Part shown: one piece after another, positions 26,464-35,584 of the stretch | How positions within the stretch are numbered: the stretch's first letter is position 1 | Layout: each line of letters opens with the position of its first letter | Assembly (NCBI GenBank): GCA_040365065.1 | Contig: BAABNI010000002.1 | Location: 1-64,000, forward strand | Direction: 5' to 3' | Length of the DNA: 64,000 nucleotides | From: Pelagadaptatus aseana | GTDB taxonomy: Bacteria > Pseudomonadota > Gammaproteobacteria > Pseudomonadales > Cellvibrionaceae | Notes under the pieces: generated by a model | The model's input: the letters and a program-made list of their open reading frames with translations, nothing else | What the model was told of the DNA's origin: nothing | The model's database searches: none | Program-made: the position numbers and the translations under genes

Positions 26464-26502
26464 AAAAGAGGCCGGAGTAGCAAAGCCACTCCGGCCTCTT
26501 TT
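26464..26502 (-). terminator. terminator between aspS and ruvC
   Basis: AAAAGAGGCCGGAGT and ACTCCGGCCTCTTTT pair over 15 bp around a short loop. The hairpin is symmetrical, with A/T runs on both sides. It lies 26 bp after aspS, so it most likely ends that transcript. Confidence 0.88.
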
Positions 26503-26527
26503 ATAAAAGATCTGCGCCGCTGAAAAC

Positions 26528-28297
26528 TTAAGCGACAGGCTCTTTCTTCTTGATGCGGATATTCAGTTCATTGAGCTGCTCTTTGTCCACCTGCCCCGGG
26601 GCGTCGGTCATGACACAGGCCGCGGTCTGGGTTTTCGGGAAGGCAATGACATCGCGAATGGAGCTCGAACCGGTCATCAGCATGATCAGACGATCCAGGC
26701 CGAAGGCCAAACCACCGTGTGGCGGCGCACCGTATTGCAAAGCATCCAACAGGAAGCCGAACTTCTCACGTTGCTCTTCTTCGCTGATACCCAGAACTTC
26801 AAATACAGCCTGCTGCATATCCTGATTGTGGATACGCACAGAACCGCCGCCCAGCTCGGTGCCATTCAGCACCATATCGTAAGCCAGAGACAGGGCTTCA
26901 GCCGGCTTGGCTTTCAGCTCTTCAGGGGTGCAGGCCGGTGCGGTAAACGGATGATGCAGAGCCGTCAGTTTGCCGTCGTCCAACTCTTCGAACATTGGGA
27001 AATCCACAACCCACAGTGGCGCCCACTCGCAGGTGTAAAGATCCAGGTCTTCACCCAGCTTGCAGCGCAACGCACCCAGCGCTTCACTGACCACCTTGGA
27101 CTTGTCGGCACCGAAGAACACGATATCGCCATTGGCGGCACCGGTGCGCTCCATGATACCCATGGTCGCCTCTTCACCCAGAAACTTGATGATGGGCGAC
27201 TGCAGACCTTCGATGCCCTTTTCAATTTCGTTGACCTTGATCCAGGCCAGACCTTTGGCACCGTAGATACCCACAAATTTGGTGTAGTCGTCGATTTGCT
27301 TACGGGAGATGGTCGCACCGCCGGTGACTTTCATTGCGGTTACGCGGCACTTTGGATCATTGGCCGGACCGGCGAAGACCTTGAAGTCGATGTCCTTGAG
27401 CAAATCCTTAATCTCAACCAGCTCTAGCGGAATACGCAGATCCGGCTTGTCGGAACCGTACTTTTCCATCGCCTCGGAGTAAGGCATACGCGGGAATTCA
27501 CCCAGATCCACGCCCTTCAACTCAGAGAACAGCTTCTCAACCATGCCTTCGGTAACGGCCATAATCTGCTCGTCGTTCATAAACGAGGTTTCAATATCGA
27601 TCTGGGTAAATTCCGGCTGACGATCTGCGCGCAAGTCTTCATCGCGGAAACACTTGGCGATCTGGTAGTAGCGGTCAAAGCCGGACACCATCAACAGCTG
27701 TTTGAACAACTGGGGAGACTGCGGCAGTGCAAAGAATTTGCCGTCGTGGGTGCGAGAAGGCACCAGGTAGTCACGAGCACCCTCGGGAGTGGCACGGGTC
27801 AGAATCGGGGTCTCAATATCGAGAAAACCGTTATCGTCCAGATAGTTGCGAATCTGGTTGGTCACCTTGGAACGGAAGCGCAGATTGTTCTGCATTTCCT
27901 GACGGCGCAGATCCACGTAACGGTACTTAAGACGCACATCCTCGCCCACATTATCGTCGTGCAGCGGGAAGGGAACAGTTTCCGCTTCGTTGAGAATATC
28001 CAGCTCAAGGCCGTAAACTTCAACCTCACCGGTAGCCATATTCGGGTTGACCGTGGCTTCACTGCGAGCGCGAACGCGACCTTTCACCTGCAACACATAT
28101 TCACTGCGAACCTTGTCAGCCAATTCGAAGTTATCCTGAGCATCGGGATCAAATACCACCTGGACGATACCGTCACGGTCACGCAGGTCGATAAAGATAA
28201 CCCCGCCGTGGTCACGACGACGATCCACCCAGCCACACAGGGTTACTTCCTGATCAATAAACGAAGCGTTCAGGGCACCACAGTACTCAGTGCGCAT
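26528..28297 (-). CDS. aspS: aspartate--tRNA ligase
   Basis: The product is a 589-residue bacterial-type class II synthetase. An N-terminal OB anticodon-binding domain begins MRTEYCGALNA with GWVDRRRDHGGVIFIDLRDR. Motif 2 is FRDEDLRADRQPEFTQ, a GAD insertion domain lies in the middle, and motif 3 is GLAFGLDRLIMLM. Length equals E. coli AspRS (590). It has its own promoter region upstream (28298-28554) and a terminator downstream. Confidence 0.97.
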   Translation of the reverse strand: MRTEYCGALNASFIDQEVTLCGWVDRRRDHGGVIFIDLRDRDGIVQVVFDPDAQDNFELADKVRSEYVLQVKGRVRARSEATVNPNMATGEVEVYGLELDILNEAETVPFPLHDDNVGEDVRLKYRYVDLRRQEMQNNLRFRSKVTNQIRNYLDDNGFLDIETPILTRATPEGARDYLVPSRTHDGKFFALPQSPQLFKQLLMVSGFDRYYQIAKCFRDEDLRADRQPEFTQIDIETSFMNDEQIMAVTEGMVEKLFSELKGVDLGEFPRMPYSEAMEKYGSDKPDLRIPLELVEIKDLLKDIDFKVFAGPANDPKCRVTAMKVTGGATISRKQIDDYTKFVGIYGAKGLAWIKVNEIEKGIEGLQSPIIKFLGEEATMGIMERTGAANGDIVFFGADKSKVVSEALGALRCKLGEDLDLYTCEWAPLWVVDFPMFEELDDGKLTALHHPFTAPACTPEELKAKPAEALSLAYDMVLNGTELGGGSVRIHNQDMQQAVFEVLGISEEEQREKFGFLLDALQYGAPPHGGLAFGLDRLIMLMTGSSSIRDVIAFPKTQTAACVMTDAPGQVDKEQLNELNIRIKKKEPVA

Positions 28298-28554
28298 ATT
28301 CTGTTCCTATTTTGTCTTTAAAGTTAATTCAACGAATGTCTCGGGCCGACCTTGTCCAGACGAGCAGTGATTCTTCAAGAACCTCAAGAATCAAAAGCGA
28401 CAACCGATATAAGAGACAAGAGTCCCAACAATCAAAAGCCGGGCATTATACCCCAGCCAACCAAGCGGGATAAACCATCGCAGGGCCATTCTGGCGACTA
28501 ATTGACCACGAAATTGCTATGCTTTAACCAACGCCAAGCCCAGAAGGAACCAGG

Positions 28555-29682
28555 ATGCGAATCAGCAACCCTTTCGACATAGATACCGAGCTGGCAGAAG
28601 ACTTTGCCACGGATTTCAATCAGCACTACGAACAGTGCGAATCTCTGCTGTTGCAACTGGAAAGCTCGCCTGCCGATGAAGAACTGATGCGCAGTCTGTT
28701 TCGCAGCGTTCACACCATCAAAGGCAATATGGGTTTAATCGGCCTGGTTGAGCTGGTGCCCATGCTGCAGGCGGTCGAAGATATTCTGGAACTGCTCAGA
28801 TCCGGTCTGTTTTACTATGACGACCTGCTCAGCGATCTGATTCTGCTGTCTCTGGATAAAACCAAGTTATTGGTGGACGAAAACCTGTTCGACAGCCAGT
28901 GCGACATCACCCAGGAAGAGTTCGATCGCATTTGTGCCGCTATTGAGCGCATCTCCACCGTCGATCGCAGTGAGCGCAAGGTTGCCATGCAAAGCGCCCT
29001 GCATCAGCTTGATCCGAATATTCAACTGGACACGCCCCGAGAAGCCAAAGAGCATCAGGCAGAAACCGAAGAGTTTCTCGATTTTCTTGAGTCCCAAGGC
29101 ATCGCGGTATCCAATGACATTCACTTTATCAGCCAACTGACTCCTGCCATTGAAGAGCGCTCAGCGTTTTGGACGGGGCACAGCTACCGGATAGCCCGTC
29201 TGTGCCTTCTGATCAACGAAGCGGGCGGCAACCCTGTTGATCCAGCCCAATTGGTCATGGCCACCCTGATGCACGACATCAGCATGGCCTTTCTGCCAAT
29301 CAACCTGCTGCATAAAGAACTGCCCTACAGCGCCAATGATAAAAAAACCATGCACACCCATGTGCGCCTGAGTCATGAACTCTTGGCGAAAATGAAACTC
29401 TGGGAAGAAGCCGAAGAAATTGTGTTGCAACACCACGAGCGCTGTGATGGATCAGGCTACCCCAAGGGTCTGAAATCCGACGAGATCAGCCCCGGGGCCA
29501 AAATTCTGGCCATAGCCGATACGTTTGATGCCTGCTGCTATGCCCGCGCCTACAAGACCGAACAAAAACGACCGCTGGTACGAGCCATTCTGGAAATCAA
29601 CCGCCACGCCGGCGGCGAGTTCGATGAGCACTGGGTTGAAGTCTTTAATCAAGTAATCAAAACCCATTTTGTTTCTCACTGA
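28555..29682 (+). CDS. HPt domain / HD-GYP domain signalling protein
   Basis: The product has 375 residues without membrane segments. An N-terminal histidine phosphotransfer domain carries SVHTIKGNMG with the phospho-acceptor His53. A linker (about 130-185) leads to an HD-GYP domain with His209, HD at 240-241, HTHVRLSHELL near 267-277, HHERCDGSGYPKGL at 293-306 and ADTFDA at 321-326. Metal ligands are retained, but the usual HDxGK is HDISM, so the lysine is missing. HD-GYP enzymes hydrolyse cyclic di-GMP. The HPt domain suggests control by a phosphorelay whose kinase is elsewhere. A hairpin with a T-run follows the gene. Confidence 0.9.
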   Translation: MRISNPFDIDTELAEDFATDFNQHYEQCESLLLQLESSPADEELMRSLFRSVHTIKGNMGLIGLVELVPMLQAVEDILELLRSGLFYYDDLLSDLILLSLDKTKLLVDENLFDSQCDITQEEFDRICAAIERISTVDRSERKVAMQSALHQLDPNIQLDTPREAKEHQAETEEFLDFLESQGIAVSNDIHFISQLTPAIEERSAFWTGHSYRIARLCLLINEAGGNPVDPAQLVMATLMHDISMAFLPINLLHKELPYSANDKKTMHTHVRLSHELLAKMKLWEEAEEIVLQHHERCDGSGYPKGLKSDEISPGAKILAIADTFDACCYARAYKTEQKRPLVRAILEINRHAGGEFDEHWVEVFNQVIKTHFVSH

Positions 29683-29693
29683 CTGCCAACATC

Positions 29694-29723
29694 AAAAAAA
29701 ACCTATAAAACAAGGTGTTTTTT
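29694..29723 (+). terminator. probable terminator after the HPt/HD-GYP gene
   Basis: An A-run followed by ACCT pairs with AGGTG followed by six T, around an AT-rich loop. The stem is mostly A-T and has a bulge, so termination strength is uncertain. Confidence 0.5.
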
Positions 29724-29855
29724 CAGGTTTTCTATTGCTCACCCCCAATGAATCCTTTATATATATCGCCAGCTGCTCACTAAACACCCAGCCAGCTGCC
29801 TTGATGATCAGGTCGCACCCCCAAAATAACAATTTTAAAAAACAGGAAGAACACC

Positions 29856-30251
29856 ATGGCCACTCGCAAAACACCTGCAAAGAAAGCCCCCGCCAAGAAA
29901 AAAGCCGCAGCCAAAGCTGCCCCAGCCAAGAAAGTTAAAGCCGTTCAGGAACGCTACACCAAGACTCAGATTGTCAGCCAAATTGCCGACAACACCGAAC
30001 TGACCAAAAAACAGGTTCAGAGCGTGCTGGACGAACTCAATGACATCATTGAAGGCCACATCAAAAAGCGCTCCTGTGGTGAATTCGTTCTGCCCGGCAT
30101 GATGAAAATCACCACCGTGAAAAAGCCTGCCCGACGTGCCCGCAAAGGCATCAACCCGTTCACCGGTGAAGAAACCACCTTCGCAGCCAAGCCCGCCTCT
30201 ACTCAGGTTAAGGTTCGCCCGCTGAAAAAAATGAAAGACATGGCCCTGTAA
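29856..30251 (+). CDS. HU-family DNA-binding protein with histone H1-like N-terminal tail
   Basis: The product has 131 residues. Residues 1-32 are a low-complexity Lys/Ala/Pro tail of PAKKA-type repeats like eukaryotic H1 tails. Residues about 33-131 are an HU/IHF core: TKTQIVSQIADNTELTKKQVQ, a beta arm region with ARRARKGINPFTGEE, and a C-terminal VKVRPLKKMKDM helix. Standard HU has about 90 residues, so the tail is an addition. It is likely an abundant nucleoid protein, with its own 173-bp upstream region and a strong terminator. Confidence 0.9.
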   Translation: MATRKTPAKKAPAKKKAAAKAAPAKKVKAVQERYTKTQIVSQIADNTELTKKQVQSVLDELNDIIEGHIKKRSCGEFVLPGMMKITTVKKPARRARKGINPFTGEETTFAAKPASTQVKVRPLKKMKDMAL

Positions 30252-30274
30252 TGCCGACATCAGCATCGCAAAAC

Positions 30275-30304
30275 AAAAGGCTCGCCTTCGGCGGGCCTTT
30301 TTTT
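30275..30304 (+). terminator. terminator of the HU-like gene
   Basis: AAAAGGCTCGCC and GGCGGGCCTTTT pair around a TTCG tetraloop, followed by a T-run. It is a strong intrinsic terminator 24 bp after the stop codon. Confidence 0.88.
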
Positions 30305-30423
30305 ATGCCAGATTGAGCATTTCCAACAACTGTTTTGGCAATTGAGCAAAACACCCCTGCTCCAGTTTTGTTCTATAAATAGCAGCTGACTTGAATAAAT
30401 ATAATTAGATCGAGGAACTTGCC

Positions 30424-31977
30424 ATGATTCGCCTGCATGACATGATTGAGCGCGCAGCCCGCCTTAATCCCACCGGTATTGCCACCCACTATCAGACCCG
30501 CAGCCACAGCTGGAGTGAAACCCTTGAGCGCATCAGCCGTCTGGCAGCCGGTTTTGCATCATTCAAACCCGACGATGGCGATCGAGTGGCGATCCTCAGC
30601 CTCAACAATGACCGCTATTACGAGGCCATGTTTGCCACCTTCTGGGCCTCACTCTGCGTCGTCCCCATGAATACCCGCTGGGCACTGCCAGAAAACACCT
30701 ATGCGCTGACAGACTCCGGCAGCCGAATCCTGTTATTTGATGACGCGTTTACCGAGCAGGCCAAACAACTCAATGAAGCCACTGAGCAGCTGATAGCACT
30801 GATTTATATCGGTGAGGGCAACTGTCCGGAATGGGCAACAGACTACGAACAGCTTATTGCCAGCAACCAGCCCCTTGCCCCCTCGAGTCGCGGTGGCGAA
30901 GCCATGGCAGGAATATTTTATACCGGCGGCACCACCGGATTCCCCAAAGGTGTTATGCAGTCCCATAGTGCCATCTGGAGCAGTGCTCTGGGCGCTTCAG
31001 AGCAGATTGGCATGCGTCGCGAGCAAAGCTATTTGCACACCGCTCCGATGTTCCATATGGCCGATCTATGCGGCAGCATGGGCGCCACTCTGGGTGCCGC
31101 TACTCACGTGGTACTGCAAGGCTTTGAACCCGGCGAAGTGTTAAAAACCATCAGCGAGCAGCAAATCACCCACACCCTGCTGGTTCCGGCCATGATCAAA
31201 ATGACCCTGAATCATCCCGATGCCAGCACCGCCGATGTTTCGTCCCTGCAGACCATCATCTACGGCGCCTCACCCATGCCCGCAGAAACCCTCAAGCAGT
31301 GCATGCAAACCTGGCCCGAAGTCGGACTGGTTCAGGCCTACGGCCAGACCGAAATGGCGCCCATCGTGTCGCTGCTGTCGGCAGCAGACCACCGCACAGG
31401 AGGCGAGATTTTAAAGTCCGCTGGCCGACCCTCCAGCGTCACCGATGTTCGCATTGTCGATGAAGAGGGCAACGACTGTCCCATTAACCAGTCCGGCGAG
31501 ATCGTTGCCCGCGGCCCCCACTGCATGCTCGGTTACTGGAACAAACCCGAAGAAACCGCAAAAGCCCTGCAGGACGGCTGGGTCTTCACCGGCGATGCCG
31601 GCATGCTCAATGAAGACGGCTATTTGTTTATCGTCGATCGGGTCAAGGATATGGTCATTACCGGTGGCGAGAACGTCTTTACCACCGAAGTGGAGAACGC
31701 CATTATCGGCCACGAAGCGGTGCAGGATGTGGCGGTTATTGGCATCCCACACGAGGAATGGGGCGAAGCTGTTCACGCGATTGTGATTTTGCACCCGGGC
31801 AAAGACGTCAGCGAAGCGGATCTGATTGCACACTGTCGCCAGCAAATTGCCGGTTACAAACTGCCCAAATCCATTACCTTCCGTGAAGAACCGCTGCCAC
31901 TGTCAGGGGCGGGTAAAGTGCTCAAGACCGAGCTCAGAAAACCCTACTGGGGCGACAAGGCCCGTCAGGTGAACTGA
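30424..31977 (+). CDS. long-chain acyl-CoA synthetase-like AMP-forming ligase
   Basis: The product is a 517-residue ANL-superfamily enzyme. The P-loop-like motif FYTGGTTGFPKGVM is at about residues 164-177. YGQTEMAP (A5 motif), WVFTGDAGMLNEDGYL (A7), and a C-terminal GAGKVLKTELR with the catalytic lysine follow. It activates a carboxylic acid, probably a fatty acid, to its acyl-CoA through an acyl-AMP. A GAGGAAC ribosome site precedes the ATG. It stands alone between the HU gene and a repeat element, so the substrate cannot be narrowed from context. Confidence 0.9.
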   Translation: MIRLHDMIERAARLNPTGIATHYQTRSHSWSETLERISRLAAGFASFKPDDGDRVAILSLNNDRYYEAMFATFWASLCVVPMNTRWALPENTYALTDSGSRILLFDDAFTEQAKQLNEATEQLIALIYIGEGNCPEWATDYEQLIASNQPLAPSSRGGEAMAGIFYTGGTTGFPKGVMQSHSAIWSSALGASEQIGMRREQSYLHTAPMFHMADLCGSMGATLGAATHVVLQGFEPGEVLKTISEQQITHTLLVPAMIKMTLNHPDASTADVSSLQTIIYGASPMPAETLKQCMQTWPEVGLVQAYGQTEMAPIVSLLSAADHRTGGEILKSAGRPSSVTDVRIVDEEGNDCPINQSGEIVARGPHCMLGYWNKPEETAKALQDGWVFTGDAGMLNEDGYLFIVDRVKDMVITGGENVFTTEVENAIIGHEAVQDVAVIGIPHEEWGEAVHAIVILHPGKDVSEADLIAHCRQQIAGYKLPKSITFREEPLPLSGAGKVLKTELRKPYWGDKARQVN

Positions 31978-32008
31978 CCGGTTGAAGCCTGTCACCCTGA
32001 ACACAGCC

Positions 32009-32059
32009 CTGTCATTCCGAATTCACCCTGTCATCCCGAACGCAAGTGAGGGATGACAA
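32009..32059. repeat. dispersed repeat element, GTCATCCCGAACG family
   Basis: Two tandem half-elements, CTGTCATTCCGAATTCACC and then CTGTCATCCCGAACGCAAG, are followed by TGAGGGATGACAAC. The element lies between the converging acyl-CoA synthetase and MAPEG genes and may act as a bidirectional 3' hairpin. Confidence 0.65.
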
Positions 32060-32110
32060 CTTTTCAAGGAATGGCAAATTTTAGTAATCACAGGGTTTTG
32101 AAATATCAGA

Positions 32111-32500
32111 TTACAACAACGGCTGAGCCATCAAAGCATAACTGGCGACAAGACCCACAAACCACACCAGGGAACGCAGAGTGCCCTTGTCCATCAGGTA
32201 CAGTGCGATATACACTACTCGACTGACCAGAAAAATCGAACACCACATCTGCATGGTAGCCACATCGGCATCGGACCACAGCGCCAGCAGCGCACCGGCG
32301 GCAAACACCGGAAAGGCCTCGATGGTATTTTCATGGGCCGCTTTGGCACGGGCGCCAAAGCCTTCCAGGCTGGCCTGCTGACCACGAGGATTGCTGTTGT
32401 CATAGCCGCCAACAGCTCGCGCCTGAGCAAAAGCCAGCGGCATTTTGGAAATAAAAATCAATAAAGCGGCAGCAATCACGCTACCCACCACAAACTCCAT
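32111..32500 (-). CDS. MAPEG-family membrane protein
   Basis: The product has 129 residues from ATG 32500, preceded by a GGGGGAT ribosome site. The longer open frame to 32638 overlaps the HIT gene and has no family support. Four hydrophobic helices (about 3-22, 58-75, 82-98 and 105-127) and the conserved segment ARAKAAHENTIEAFPVFAA mark the MAPEG family (eicosanoid and glutathione metabolism relatives). The bacterial function is unknown. Confidence 0.9.
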   Translation of the reverse strand: MEFVVGSVIAAALLIFISKMPLAFAQARAVGGYDNSNPRGQQASLEGFGARAKAAHENTIEAFPVFAAGALLALWSDADVATMQMWCSIFLVSRVVYIALYLMDKGTLRSLVWFVGLVASYALMAQPLL

Positions 32501-32532
32501 ATATCCCCCAAACGTATCAATGGTTGTTGGTA

Positions 32533-32982
32533 TTATTCTGCGGCCACAAACATATCGCTGGCCAGTGCACTGCGCAAGCGCGACACCCGGCTGGCCAAAT
32601 CTTCGTCCGAATAGGCCTTGGCATCTACCACCCCCCAAATGGGTTTGGGCCAGGCGGCATCGTCTTTGGTACGGGCTACGTGATGAATATGCAGCTGTGG
32701 CACCATATTACCCAGCGCGGCGATATTCATTTTGTCGGGTACAAACAGATCGGCCATAACTTCAGCCAGATAACAGGACTCCTTCATCAACTGCTCGCGG
32801 TCAATCAGAGACATGTGAAACACTTCACGCAACCCCTCTCGCTTGGGTACCAGAATGCACCACGGGTAGTTGGCGTCTTTGCTCAGCAACACCAGACACA
32901 AGGGAAACTCTCCCAGTACGACGGTGTCAGCCGCCAACTGTGAATCCAGCTCAAAGGCTTTCTGGACATCTAACTCAGACAT
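32533..32982 (-). CDS. HIT-domain nucleotide hydrolase-like protein
   Basis: The product has 149 residues starting at ATG 32982 with an AGGAG site. The HIT motif appears as PQLHIHHVAR near residue 98, a variant of HxHxHxx in which the last His is shifted to give HIHH. The N-terminal substrate pocket LSKDANYPWCILVPKREG is typical of diadenosine polyphosphate hydrolase-like HIT proteins. It lies 32 bp upstream of the MAPEG gene. A second HIT protein (HinT-like) is at 54220-54570. Confidence 0.88.
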   Translation of the reverse strand: MSELDVQKAFELDSQLAADTVVLGEFPLCLVLLSKDANYPWCILVPKREGLREVFHMSLIDREQLMKESCYLAEVMADLFVPDKMNIAALGNMVPQLHIHHVARTKDDAAWPKPIWGVVDAKAYSDEDLASRVSRLRSALASDMFVAAE

Positions 32983-33145
32983 GCTCAACTCCTGTTTTTG
33001 CTTTTATTTTGGGCAGATTAAAGAGGCTGTTTGATGGTTTTCGGCTTTCCCCAGCCCCACTTCCACCGTAGAATAGCGGCCTTAATTTTTTCTGGGGGCC
33101 CTGCCCCTATTACACCCCCATTCTAGCCCAGAGGCCAGACTTATC

Positions 33146-34873
33146 ATGCGCGCAAGTCGTTTTCTTATTGCCACATTAAAAGAAACCCCATCCGATGCGG
33201 AGGTAATCAGCCATCAGCTGATGCTGCGCGCCGGCCTGATACGCAAACTGGCGTCCGGTCTCTACACCTGGTTACCGCTGGGCCTGAAAGTACTGCGCAA
33301 AGTAGAAAATATTATCCGCGAGGAAATGAACGCCGCCGAGGCACAGGAAGTGTTGATGCCGGTGGTACAACCTTCCGAGCTGTGGCACGAATCCGGCCGC
33401 TGGGAGCAATATGGCCCGGAACTGCTGCGCATCAAGGATCGCAAGGATACCGATTTCTGTCTGGGCCCAACCCACGAGGAAGTGATCACCGACCTGATTC
33501 GCAACGAAGTCAACAGCTATAAACAGCTGCCTGCCAACTTCTATCAGATCCAGACCAAGTTCCGCGATGAGATCCGTCCACGCTTTGGCATCATGCGCTC
33601 CCGTGAATTTATCATGAAGGACGCCTATTCATTCCACCTGGGTCAGGCCTGCCTGCAGGAAACCTATGAGCGCATGCACACCGCCTACTGCAATATCTTC
33701 ACCCGCATTGGTCTGGACTTCCGTCCCGTACTGGCCGATACCGGCTCCATCGGCGGTTCCAGCTCCCACGAATTCCACGTATTGGCCCAGAGCGGCGAAG
33801 ACGACATTGCCTTCAGTAGCAACAGCGACTTTGCCGCCAACGTAGAACTGGCTGCCGCGCTGGCCCCCGAAGGCGAACGTCCGGCACCGACTCAGGCCAT
33901 GAGTGAGGTGGCCACCCCCGGTCAGCACACCATTGAAGAAGTCTCCAAATGCCTGGACGTCTCCCCAGCTCAGGTTCTCAAAACCCTGATCGTTCTGGGT
34001 GTAGCCGAAGAAGAAGGCGGCGAGCAGCCGTTGATCGCGCTGGTGGTTCGTGGTGATCACGAGCTTAACGAGATCAAAGCCGAGAAAATCGACGGCATTG
34101 CCGCGCCACTGGAATTTGCCTCCTCCGAACAAATCAAAGCCACCATTGGCTGTGATATCGGCTCGATCGGCCCGATTGGACTGAACATCCGCACCATCGT
34201 TGACCACAGTGCCGCCCACGTAGCGGACTTTGCCTGTGGTGCCAACAAAGACGGTTTCCATATCGAAGGCGTTAACTGGGGTCGCGATGTTGAACTGACC
34301 GAAACCGCCGATATCCGCAATGTTGTCGTGGGTGACCCAAGCCCCTGCGGTCAGGGCAGCATCGAAATCAAGCGGGGTATTGAAGTGGGTCATATCTTCC
34401 AGCTGGGCACCAAGTACAGCTCAGCCATGAAGGCATCGGTACTGGATGAAAACGGCAAGGATCAGGTAATGACCATGGGCTGTTACGGCATTGGCGTGAC
34501 CCGCATTGTGGCCGCTGCCATCGAACAGAATCATGATGACAACGGCATTATCTGGCCCGCCGCGATTGCCCCTTTCCAGGTCGCTGTGGTGCCCATCAAC
34601 CTCAATAAGTCCGAAGCGGTTCGCCAAGAATGCGAAAAGCTCTACGCCGAACTGACCGCCGCGGGCATTGACGTGCTGTATATGGACGAAGAAAAAGCCC
34701 GTCTGGGCGTGATGCTGGCCAATACCGAACTGATGGGCATCCCCCATCGCGTTGTGATTGGCGATCGCGGACTGGAAAAAGGCATGGCCGAGTACAAAGG
34801 TCGCGCTGACGAAGAGAAACAGGAACTGCCGGTTGCCGGACTGCTAGACTTTATCAAAGCACAAGTTTCCTGA
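33146..34873 (+). CDS. proS: proline--tRNA ligase
   Basis: The product is a 575-residue bacterial-type ProRS. The N-terminus MRASRFLIATLKETPSDAEV is canonical. Class II motif 2 is FRDEIRPRFGIMRSREF, and a complete INS editing domain lies between motifs 2 and 3 (about residues 225-405). Motif 3 is CYGIGVTRIVAA, and a C-terminal anticodon-binding domain follows. The INS domain hydrolyses mischarged Ala-tRNA(Pro). Confidence 0.97.
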   Translation: MRASRFLIATLKETPSDAEVISHQLMLRAGLIRKLASGLYTWLPLGLKVLRKVENIIREEMNAAEAQEVLMPVVQPSELWHESGRWEQYGPELLRIKDRKDTDFCLGPTHEEVITDLIRNEVNSYKQLPANFYQIQTKFRDEIRPRFGIMRSREFIMKDAYSFHLGQACLQETYERMHTAYCNIFTRIGLDFRPVLADTGSIGGSSSHEFHVLAQSGEDDIAFSSNSDFAANVELAAALAPEGERPAPTQAMSEVATPGQHTIEEVSKCLDVSPAQVLKTLIVLGVAEEEGGEQPLIALVVRGDHELNEIKAEKIDGIAAPLEFASSEQIKATIGCDIGSIGPIGLNIRTIVDHSAAHVADFACGANKDGFHIEGVNWGRDVELTETADIRNVVVGDPSPCGQGSIEIKRGIEVGHIFQLGTKYSSAMKASVLDENGKDQVMTMGCYGIGVTRIVAAAIEQNHDDNGIIWPAAIAPFQVAVVPINLNKSEAVRQECEKLYAELTAAGIDVLYMDEEKARLGVMLANTELMGIPHRVVIGDRGLEKGMAEYKGRADEEKQELPVAGLLDFIKAQVS

Positions 34874-34888
34874 GCCAACCCACTACAC

Positions 34889-34979
34889 GTCATTGCGATG
34901 AGCGAAACGAAGAAGCAATCTGGTCACCAAACTGCCAAGTTCTGGAGATTGCCGCGTCGTTTTGCGACTCGCAATGACA
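34889..34979. repeat. dispersed repeat element, CGTCATTGCGA family
   Basis: The left end is CGTCATTGCGATGAGCG, followed by AAGCAATCTGG. The right end is AGATTGCCGCG followed later by GACTCGCAATGACAG, so the ends are inverted copies. It shares both ends with the short palindrome at 5397-5423. It overlaps the apparent start of the transglycosylase gene. Confidence 0.7.
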
Positions 34980-35560
34980 GCATCATTAAATCAAAGGCGC
35001 CTATTCTGTGGCTTTTGTGTACCCTGCTCGCCATCACTTGCCACCCCTCTTCAGCCAATACCAACCCCGTCATCGACGATGAATTGCGCCAGCTGTTAAA
35101 AGATACCATCGCCCAAAGCGACAGCTTTGAAGACAAATACGACGCCGAAGTCTGGCTGGTATCCAAGCGGGAACCCCTCAAGCGTTTTATCAAAGACCCC
35201 AAAGAACGAATGGATCTGCTGCGTAAGATCCATCGCGCCGCCACCCAGGCAGACCTGTAACCGGAAATCGTGCTGGCTGTGATTGAAGTGGAAAGCGGCT
35301 TTAACCGCTTTGCCGTATCCCGGGTAGGTGCTCAGGGCATGATGCAGGTCATGCCCTTCTGGAAGCATGAAATTGGGCGACCGGAAGACAATCTGATCGA
35401 TACCGATACCAATCTTCAATATGGCTGTACCATACTCAAGCACTATATGAAGCGTTCCAATGGTCGCTTAATGGACGCACTGGCCCGCTACAACGGCAGT
35501 TATGGCAAATACTGGTACCCACGCCGGGTCATGGACGCCTGGGAAAAGCACTGGCGCTAA
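34898..35560 (+). pseudogene. lytic transglycosylase gene interrupted by an in-frame TAA
   Basis: One frame runs through both halves. Residues 1-120 contain a signal-peptide-like segment (about 34-52, PILWLLCTLLAITCHPSSA), then a charged helical part ending TQADL. A TAA at 35258-35260 is followed in the same frame by PEIVLAVIEVESGFNRFAVS and the rest of an SLT domain, including AQGMMQVMPFW, ARYNGSYG and the C-terminal WEKHWR. The catalytic Glu is in EVESGF, after the stop. The only ATG lies inside a dispersed repeat. A GTG at 35270 could restart translation, but the product would lack the signal peptide. Pseudogene, readthrough or base error are all possible. Confidence 0.75.
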
Positions 35561-35584
35561 ACCAACTACAAACAACAATAACAA

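Noticed and set aside
33629..34393. 254-residue minus-strand open frame
   Set aside because: It is a mirror frame within proS, Gly/Phe-rich and without family features.
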